From DASTOB01 sp035720425 (GTDB taxonomy: Bacteria > Chloroflexota > Limnocylindria > Limnocylindrales > CSP1-4), in assembly GCA_035720425.1 (NCBI GenBank), contig DASTOB010000093.1:1-53943 (forward strand): a DNA stretch of 53,943 nt, given 5' to 3'. A program made the position numbers and the translations under genes. Positions 48,623 through 53,943 of the stretch are shown here, one piece after another. A model generated the notes under the pieces. That model ran no database searches. It was not told where the DNA came from and saw nothing but the letters and a program-made list of their open reading frames with translations. The stretch's first letter is position 1. Every line of letters starts with the position of its first letter.

Positions 48623-49546
48623 ATGCTCGAGATCGACGACCTGACCAAGCGCTACGGGCCGGTCGTCGCCCTGGACGGCGCGTCGTTCACCGCCCAGCCC
48701 GGCCGGATCGTCGGGTTCCTCGGTCCCAACGGGGCGGGCAAGACGACGACGATGCGCTGCGTGTTCGGGCTCGTCCGCCCGGACCGCGGCGAGGTGCGCT
48801 GGCGCGGGACGGTCGTCGACCGCGAGGCGCGCCTGCGGTTCGGCTACATGCCGGAGCAGCGCGGGCTGTACCCGCGGATGCGCGTCCGCGAGCAGCTCTC
48901 GTACTTCGCCCAGCAGCACGGGATGTCGGGTCGCGACGCGAATGCGGCCGCCACGCGCTGGCTCGAACGGATGGGCCTTGGCGACCGCTGGAAGTCGAAG
49001 CTCGAGGAGCTCTCCCACGGCAACCAGCAGCGGGTCCAGCTGACCGCCGCGCTCGCCCACGACCCGGAGCTGCTCGTCCTCGATGAGCCGTTCTCCGGGC
49101 TCGACCCGCTCGGGACGGCGACGATGACGGCGGTCCTCCGCGAGCGCGCCGCGGCCGGCGTCGCCGTGCTGTTCTCGAGTCACCAGCTCGATCTCGTCGA
49201 GGACGTGTGCGAGGACGTCGTCATCATCGCCCGCGGCCGGATCGTCGCGGCCGGCGAGATCGACGCCCTCAAACGAGCCTCCGGGCGGCGCCACCTCGAC
49301 GTGGAGGTGGCCGGCTCCGGTGGGTCGTGGCTCGACGGACGCGACCACCTCACCGTGCTCGACCGTTCCGGCGATCGGATCCGGCTGCTCGTCGACGCGA
49401 CCGTCGACCTCGATGAGCTGCTCGCCGCGGCGCGCCGGGGCGGGGAGGTGCGGCGGTTCAGCTTCGAGCCGCCGAAGCTCTCCGAGTTGTTCATGGAAGC
49501 GGTGGCCGACCCGACGACGAGCCCGTTCGGATCGGAGGCCGCCTGA
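48623..49546 (+). CDS. natA: ABC transporter ATP-binding protein (NatA-like)
   Basis: A 307-residue ATPase. Walker A is LGPNGAGKTTTM (about residues 33-44), the signature is ELSHGNQQRVQLTAAL, Walker B is LLVLDEPFSGLDPLG, and SSHQLDLVEDVCED carries the H-loop. The signature has N where G is common. It pairs with the ABC-2 permease whose ATG overlaps its stop by one base (TGATG). The pair matches NatAB sodium/drug exporters, though export of antibiotics or lipids is equally possible. Confidence 0.9.
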   Translation: MLEIDDLTKRYGPVVALDGASFTAQPGRIVGFLGPNGAGKTTTMRCVFGLVRPDRGEVRWRGTVVDREARLRFGYMPEQRGLYPRMRVREQLSYFAQQHGMSGRDANAAATRWLERMGLGDRWKSKLEELSHGNQQRVQLTAALAHDPELLVLDEPFSGLDPLGTATMTAVLRERAAAGVAVLFSSHQLDLVEDVCEDVVIIARGRIVAAGEIDALKRASGRRHLDVEVAGSGGSWLDGRDHLTVLDRSGDRIRLLVDATVDLDELLAAARRGGEVRRFSFEPPKLSELFMEAVADPTTSPFGSEAA

Positions 49547-50742
49547 TGCCCCGCTGGCGAAGCATCCTGCTCGTGGCCCGGCGGGAGGTGCTCGAGCGCG
49601 GCCGCAGTCGCGGCTTCATCCTGTCGATGCTGTTCACGACGGCGATCATCGTCGGCTCGTTCCTCGTGCCGACGCTCCTGTTCGCGGACGACGGCGATCT
49701 CGATGTCGGGGTCCTTCGGCCGGCCCCGGCGGGACTCGAGGTGGCGCTGACGGCGGTCGCCGCGCCGTTCGGCTCACCGCTCGAGATCACGACGTTCGAC
49801 GATCGCGCTGCGGCGGAGGCCGCCCTCGAGGCCGACGAGGTCGAGGCGGTCGTCGCCGTGCCCGCGGACCTGTCCGATGCGGGCACGCTCATCGTCAAGG
49901 AGGAAGCCGGCGACGCGGTCCGTGCGATCGTCGGCGCGGCGGTCGTGGGACTGCGCCAGGCCGCGCTGCTCGAGCAGGCCGGCGTGGACCCGGCCGACTA
50001 CGCCGCGGCCTCGACGCCGCCGGCGGTCGATGCCCTCGATCCGCAGACCGAGACCGACCGGTCCCAGTTCCTGTTCGCGAACATCGGGGTCGTGCTCATC
50101 TTCGTCGGCATCTTCTCGTTCGGGTTCACCGTCCTGACCGGCGTCGTCGAGGAGAAGCAGAGCCGGGTCGTCGAAGTCGTCCTGTCGACCGTCCGCCCGC
50201 GCGACCTGCTCATGGGCAAGGTGCTCGGGATCGGCATCCTCGGGCTGGTCCAGCTGGCCATGTTCGTCGTCGCCGGTGCCGGCAGCGCCCTCATCACCGA
50301 CCGCTTCGAGCTGCCCCCGACGGCGCCCTCCGCGATCCCCCTCATCGCCCTGTGGTTCATCCTCGGATACGCGCTCTATTCGACGGCCCTCGGGTTCCTC
50401 GGGGCCCTCGCGACACGGATCGAGGAGGCATCGAATGCCTCGACGCCGGTGACCACGGTGGCGATCGTCTCGTACCTCATCGGCCTGTTCGCCGTGACCG
50501 ACGATCCGACCGGCATCGTCGCGCGGGTCGCCACGTTCGTGCCGGCATCGGCGCCGATGGTCGTCCCACTCCGCGCCGCGCTCGGCGCGATCGAGCCGTG
50601 GGAGGTGATCGTGTCGATCGTCGTGACGCTCGTCGCGATCTACGGATTGTTCGTGGTTGGCGGACGGGTGTACTCCGGCGCGGTGCTCCAGACGGCCGGA
50701 CGGATGAAGCTGCGCGACGCGTGGAGGTCCGCCGGGGAGTAG
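49546..50742 (+). CDS. natB: ABC-2 permease (NatB-like)
   Basis: A 398-residue membrane protein of the ABC-2 type. A first helix (GFILSMLFTTAIIVGSFLVP), a long extracytoplasmic domain of about 150 residues, and five to six C-terminal helices (VGIFSFGFTVLTGVVEEKQS with the EEK-R-EV coupling motif) are visible. This EKQSRVVEVVLS element contacts the ATPase. The order and coupled start with natA indicate one exporter. The substrate is unknown. Confidence 0.88.
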   Translation: MPRWRSILLVARREVLERGRSRGFILSMLFTTAIIVGSFLVPTLLFADDGDLDVGVLRPAPAGLEVALTAVAAPFGSPLEITTFDDRAAAEAALEADEVEAVVAVPADLSDAGTLIVKEEAGDAVRAIVGAAVVGLRQAALLEQAGVDPADYAAASTPPAVDALDPQTETDRSQFLFANIGVVLIFVGIFSFGFTVLTGVVEEKQSRVVEVVLSTVRPRDLLMGKVLGIGILGLVQLAMFVVAGAGSALITDRFELPPTAPSAIPLIALWFILGYALYSTALGFLGALATRIEEASNASTPVTTVAIVSYLIGLFAVTDDPTGIVARVATFVPASAPMVVPLRAALGAIEPWEVIVSIVVTLVAIYGLFVVGGRVYSGAVLQTAGRMKLRDAWRSAGE

Positions 50743-50764
50743 CGCCACGGCGGCGGGTGCGCCG

Positions 50765-51763
50765 TTACCCGGGCAGGGCCTCGAACAGGCCGGGCGTGCC
50801 GCCGGCGTGCCAGAACACGACGGATTCCCCGTCGTGGCGACCCTCGCGGACGGCGGCGACGAGGCCGGCGAGGGCCTTCGCCGTGTAGATCGGGTCGACG
50901 AGGATCCCCTCGGTACGGGCGAGGAGTCGCGTCGCCTCATCCGCCGCGGCGGTCGGCCGGCCGTAGCCCGCGCCAAGCTGATCGTCGCGGATCGCGATCT
51001 CGTCGGCACGGACCGTCGCCCCGATCGGCTGGCACGCCGCACCCAGCTCCGCGGCCAGCCGCTCGACGACCGGTCGGAGCTCCGCGGCGGGCTGCGCGAC
51101 CGCGATCCCGTCCACGCGCGTCGCGAGGCCTCCCAGCCGGAGCCCCACGAGCAGGCCCGCCTGGGTCCCGCCGGTCGCCGTCGGCAGGACGACGGCCGAT
51201 GGACGGATCCCGGCCACCGCCGCCTGGTCGACGAGCTCGAGCCCGCCGAGCAGCTGGCCCATCGCGCCCACCACGCCGGACCCGCCGACGGGGATCACGT
51301 ACGGCCGCCGCCCGGCCGCCCGGAGCCGCGCCGCGGCCGCCTCGATCGCCCGGGAGCGCTCATCGCGGTCCGCCGACGGGGTCACCTCGACCGTCGCGCC
51401 GAGCAGGGCGTCGAGCCGTTCGTTCGGACCAGGCGGCGAGACCGGCGGCCCGGACAGGACGAGGTGGACGGCGAGGCCCGCCCGCGCTCCGGCGGCGGCG
51501 GTCAGACGGCAGTGGTTCGACCAGCGGCGACCCGCGGTGACGAGCGTGTCGGCGCCGTCGGCCAGCGCCGCGCCCACGTGGAACTCGAGGTTGCGCAGCT
51601 TGTTGCCGCCGAACGCGAGCGGCAGGAGGTCCTCGCGCTTGATCCAGACCTCCGCCCGTCCCCCGAGCACGGCGGAGAGGCGCGGAACGGGCGCGAACGG
51701 CGACGGCCCGTCGAGCAGCCGGAATCGCGGCAGCTGCGGCAGTCGGTCGCGCGGGACGTCCAC
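50765..51763 (-). CDS. D-cysteine desulfhydrase/ACC deaminase family PLP enzyme
   Basis: A 332-residue fold-type II PLP enzyme. The PLP lysine is in LAFGGNKLRNLEF (GGNK), and the TAGRRWSNHCRLTAAAGARA and PTATGGTQAGLLVGLRLGG segments form the phosphate-binding and substrate regions. Candidates are D-cysteine desulfhydrase, 1-aminocyclopropane-1-carboxylate deaminase or a diaminopropionate-type lyase. The start is uncertain: I chose GTG 51763. A 362-codon frame from an upstream ATG adds a repetitive stretch (MRHWLIERHWLIERRRHG) that lies over the start of the divergent amidohydrolase gene. Confidence 0.85.
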   Translation of the reverse strand: MDVPRDRLPQLPRFRLLDGPSPFAPVPRLSAVLGGRAEVWIKREDLLPLAFGGNKLRNLEFHVGAALADGADTLVTAGRRWSNHCRLTAAAGARAGLAVHLVLSGPPVSPPGPNERLDALLGATVEVTPSADRDERSRAIEAAAARLRAAGRRPYVIPVGGSGVVGAMGQLLGGLELVDQAAVAGIRPSAVVLPTATGGTQAGLLVGLRLGGLATRVDGIAVAQPAAELRPVVERLAAELGAACQPIGATVRADEIAIRDDQLGAGYGRPTAAADEATRLLARTEGILVDPIYTAKALAGLVAAVREGRHDGESVVFWHAGGTPGLFEALPG

Positions 51764-51802
51764 GGACGGATCGTAGTCCGGTGCTACCCTCCGCGAGAGC
51801 CC

Positions 51803-53275
51803 ATGCCGACGCCGCTCGATCAGCCAGTGCCGCTCGATCAACCAGTGCCGCACGTACCGGTACTCACCCGGCGCCGCTTCCTCGTCCTGTCGGCCGCCGC
51901 GACGCTGGCGGCCTGCGGCGACGATCGACCCAGCCCGTCGTCATCGGCCGCCCGCAGCCCGGACGAGTCGGCCGGCCCAACCCCGTCTCCGTCGCCGTCG
52001 GCCACCCCGTCGGCCACCGTCCCCGCCCGGACCGACGCGCCGGCCACCCCGTCCCCGGCCCCACCGATCGTCGGACGGCGCACGCTCTATCGCGACGGCG
52101 CACTCGCCGACGGCCGGTCCGACCGCCTCCGGCTCGGTGTCAGCATCCTCGTCGACGGCGGCGTCATCCGCTGGATCCGGCCGCGCGACGACGAGGCGGA
52201 CCCGGGACCCGTCGACGGGCTCGAGGTCGTCGACGCGAGTGGCGCGACGTTCGTGCCCGGCATGGTCGACGGCCACGCCCACGTCACGCTTCCCGGCGGC
52301 GCCCACTGGATCGACCGGATCGCCGACCCGCCGGCGGCGCTCCTCGAGGTGGCGGAGCGGAACGGACGGCTCCAGACAGCCGCGGGGATCCGCTGGGCGC
52401 GTGACGTCGGTGCGCCGTACGTCGACGACCCGGTCGACGGCCGGCGTCGGGCTCTCAGCCTGGGTCTGCGCGACCGATGGCGCGGCCGGACGGAGTTCCC
52501 GCACCTTCGCGCCGCCGGGACGTGGCTCGACAGGACCGGCACGCTACCGCCGGCGGCCCACACGGTCGAGGCGCGGACGGCGGACGAGTTGCTCGCCAAC
52601 GCCGTCGGGCAGCTCGTCGACGGGGCGGACCTGCTCAAGCTCTACCTCGACGGACCGGATCCCGATGCGAGCCCATGGTCCGTGGCGGAGATCCGGCGCG
52701 TCGTGGACATGGCCCACGGTCGCGGCGCGCGGGTGACGGCCCACTCCGGACGGCTGTCCGGTGCCCGGAACGGCGTCCGGGCGGGGGTCGACGCGATCGA
52801 GCATGGCTTCCAGCTCGACGCGGACCTCGCCGCGGACATGGCCGCCCGCGGCACGTTCCTCGTGTCGACCCTCGCGGTCATGCGGTCGTGGCAGACCTTC
52901 GCGCGGACGACGAGCCTGCCGTTCTTCACCGGGGCGGCCGGCCGGCGGACGATCGCGGAGCGCCAGGAACGCGCGGTCGACAGCGTCCGCGTCGCGCATG
53001 CGGCAGGCGTGCGCGTCGCAACCGGGACCGACGCCGGCGGCGGGTCGCTCCGCGCGAACCAGCTCGCCTGGGAAGTCGAGGAGCTCGTCCGAGCGGGCTT
53101 CGAACCGTGGGAGGCCCTCGGCGCGGCGACGTGGCGCGGCGGCGAGCTGCTCGGCGAGGCGGACGCCGGGGTCATCTGCGAGGGCGGTCCGGCCGACTTC
53201 TTCCTCGTCCACGGCGATCCGCTGTCCGACCCGGCGGCGCTGTGGCGGGTCTGGCGGGTTGCCTGGGCGCCCTGA
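51803..53275 (+). CDS. Amidohydrolase lipoprotein (Tat-type)
   Basis: A 490-residue amidohydrolase. A twin-arginine lipoprotein signal is at the N-terminus (TRRRFLVLSAAATLAAC), after a short direct repeat of (DQPVP)2. The Ser/Pro/Thr-rich linker leads to the catalytic domain: metal ligands in VDGHAHVTL, a likely carbamylated lysine in DLLKLYLDGP, then VTAHSGRL, AIEHGF and TGTDAGG. This is the imidazolonepropionase/dipeptidase-like group that acts on cyclic amides or peptides. The start is ATG 51803; a TACCCT box lies at 51785-51790. Confidence 0.88.
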   Translation: MPTPLDQPVPLDQPVPHVPVLTRRRFLVLSAAATLAACGDDRPSPSSSAARSPDESAGPTPSPSPSATPSATVPARTDAPATPSPAPPIVGRRTLYRDGALADGRSDRLRLGVSILVDGGVIRWIRPRDDEADPGPVDGLEVVDASGATFVPGMVDGHAHVTLPGGAHWIDRIADPPAALLEVAERNGRLQTAAGIRWARDVGAPYVDDPVDGRRRALSLGLRDRWRGRTEFPHLRAAGTWLDRTGTLPPAAHTVEARTADELLANAVGQLVDGADLLKLYLDGPDPDASPWSVAEIRRVVDMAHGRGARVTAHSGRLSGARNGVRAGVDAIEHGFQLDADLAADMAARGTFLVSTLAVMRSWQTFARTTSLPFFTGAAGRRTIAERQERAVDSVRVAHAAGVRVATGTDAGGGSLRANQLAWEVEELVRAGFEPWEALGAATWRGGELLGEADAGVICEGGPADFFLVHGDPLSDPAALWRVWRVAWAP

Positions 53276-53315
53276 CCGGCCGGCCGGCGCGCCGTCGGCC
53301 ACCTATCATCGGGCG

Positions 53316-53732
53316 ATGGCGCGCAGGGTCACGCCGGCCGACTGGATCGTCGGGACCGGACAGAACGCGGACATGGAGCGGGCAATCGCCGTCTCGAAGG
53401 CCACCGTCGGGTCCGCCGGGCTCTACTCGTCGGTCGTCACGACCCAGCCCGGCGGCCGGACCCGGATCCACCACCACGGCCCGTGCGAGACGTCGATCTA
53501 CATCCTGTCCGGTCAGGCGCGCTTCACGTGGGGGCCGACCGGCCTCGACGAGACGCTCGACGCGGCGGCCGGCGACTTCGTGTACATCCCGGCCGGCGAG
53601 ATCCACGTCGAGGAGAACGCGTCAACCGACGACGAGCTCGTCGTCCTGCTGACCCGCAACTGCCCGGATTCGCTCGTCGTGTACGTCGACGGCGGGCCCG
53701 ACGGAGGGTCCGACACGCCCGCCCCGTGCTGA
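53316..53732 (+). CDS. Cupin protein
   Basis: A 138-residue cupin. TRIHHHGPCETSIYILSGQ and DFVYIPAGEIHVEENAS are motifs 1 and 2; the three histidines in a row and the Glu make a likely metal site. The function is unknown. TATCAT (53304-53309) lies 6 bases before ATG 53316, so it is probably leaderless. The following kinase gene starts inside its last codons, which suggests a shared pathway. Confidence 0.85.
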   Translation: MARRVTPADWIVGTGQNADMERAIAVSKATVGSAGLYSSVVTTQPGGRTRIHHHGPCETSIYILSGQARFTWGPTGLDETLDAAAGDFVYIPAGEIHVEENASTDDELVVLLTRNCPDSLVVYVDGGPDGGSDTPAPC

Positions 53733-53943
53733 CGCACTGGGACGCCCGACGCCTCGACGACCTCCTCGCCGAACACGGCCTCGCCGGCTCGCCGGAGGAA
53801 CCGTTCCCGAACGACGGCTGGTCCGGTGCGCAGCTGACGCTGCTCCGCCGCGGCGCCGACCGCTTCATCCTCAAGCGAACCTCGTGGGCGACCGACTGGA
53901 TCGCCCGGGCGACGCGCGACCACAGCCTGCGCGAGGCATTCGT
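53726..53943 (+). CDS. APH-like kinase, partial (right edge)
   Basis: The first 72 residues of a protein that continues beyond the window. LTHWDARRLDDLLAEHGLAG followed by FPNDGWSGAQLTLLRRGADR and FILKRTSWATDW resembles the N-lobe of aminoglycoside phosphotransferase-like kinases, with ILKR as the ATP-binding lysine. GTG 53726 overlaps the cupin stop by 7 bases. Confidence 0.55.
   Translation, partial: MLTHWDARRLDDLLAEHGLAGSPEEPFPNDGWSGAQLTLLRRGADRFILKRTSWATDWIARATRDHSLREAF

Noticed and set aside
1..53943. Mobile element or prophage
   Set aside because: No transposase, integrase, terminase, terminal inverted repeats or attachment sites were seen.

Overview
The window is about 72% GC and densely coded on both strands, with roughly 51 protein genes, no tRNA or rRNA genes that I could see, and no insertion sequence, phage or CRISPR array. 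Gene content (DUF1918, PAC2 family, HipA-like kinase with a DUF3037 partner, PYROXD2-like FAD enzyme with a GcvT-like protein, CynX/NimT-type MFS), the frequent GTG/TTG starts and an abundance of probably leaderless genes fit a high-GC monoderm bacterium. My best guess is an uncultured Chloroflexota lineage such as Limnocylindria, with Actinomycetota as the alternative; this is inference from gene content, not a phylogeny. Layout: 139-6839 is a mixed housekeeping stretch (B3/4-domain protein, VOC protein, peptidoglycan amidase, YbaK-like deacylase, secreted and membrane proteins, cupin, DUF1918). 6887-10851 holds an FAD oxidoreductase and a GcvT-like folate protein in one operon, divergent from a WYL regulator. 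10902-14316 carries two tiny coupled genes, a PAC2 protein, a serine hydrolase and a zinc metalloprotease. 14344-24073 is the most coherent block: a PucR regulator divergent from DUF2877 (AllH-like), FdrA (AllF-like), DUF1116 (AllG-like), carbamate kinase, a biuret-hydrolase-like cysteine amidohydrolase, an NCS2-type permease and a small protein resembling the C-terminal domain of allophanate hydrolase. Together they look like an import-and-degrade route for a ureide or oxamate-type compound that ends in carbamoyl phosphate and ATP. The same 10-base element sits at the pucR promoter and in a cluster of 13-bp direct repeats just after the last gene. 24373-27267 has a membrane class III nucleotidyl cyclase and a HipA-like/DUF3037 pair, followed by 525 bases of GC-rich minisatellite. 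27793-30384 is an EmrB/QacA-type efflux gene and a divergent TetR gene separated by several palindromic operators, one lying exactly between the -35 and -10 of the efflux promoter. 30883-33103 has a HhH-GPD repair protein, a probable 270-nt structured non-coding RNA with its own promoter and terminator, and a CynX-like transporter. 33298-39525 contains small ORFs, a second YbaK protein, an RhlE-like helicase with a TTG start, a second serine hydrolase, and a GIY-YIG-like/GreA fusion protein. 39707-47397 is a signalling locus, read leftward: a 2033-residue cytosolic histidine kinase with seven GAF and four PAS domains, a lone receiver, a NarL/FixJ-type response regulator and a 51-residue protein, with a shared TACGTCATtCG element at three places. 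47641-53943 ends with a membrane protein plus cupredoxin lipoprotein, a NatA/NatB-like ABC exporter, a PLP enzyme of the D-cysteine desulfhydrase/ACC deaminase family, an amidohydrolase lipoprotein, a cupin and the start of an APH-like kinase.
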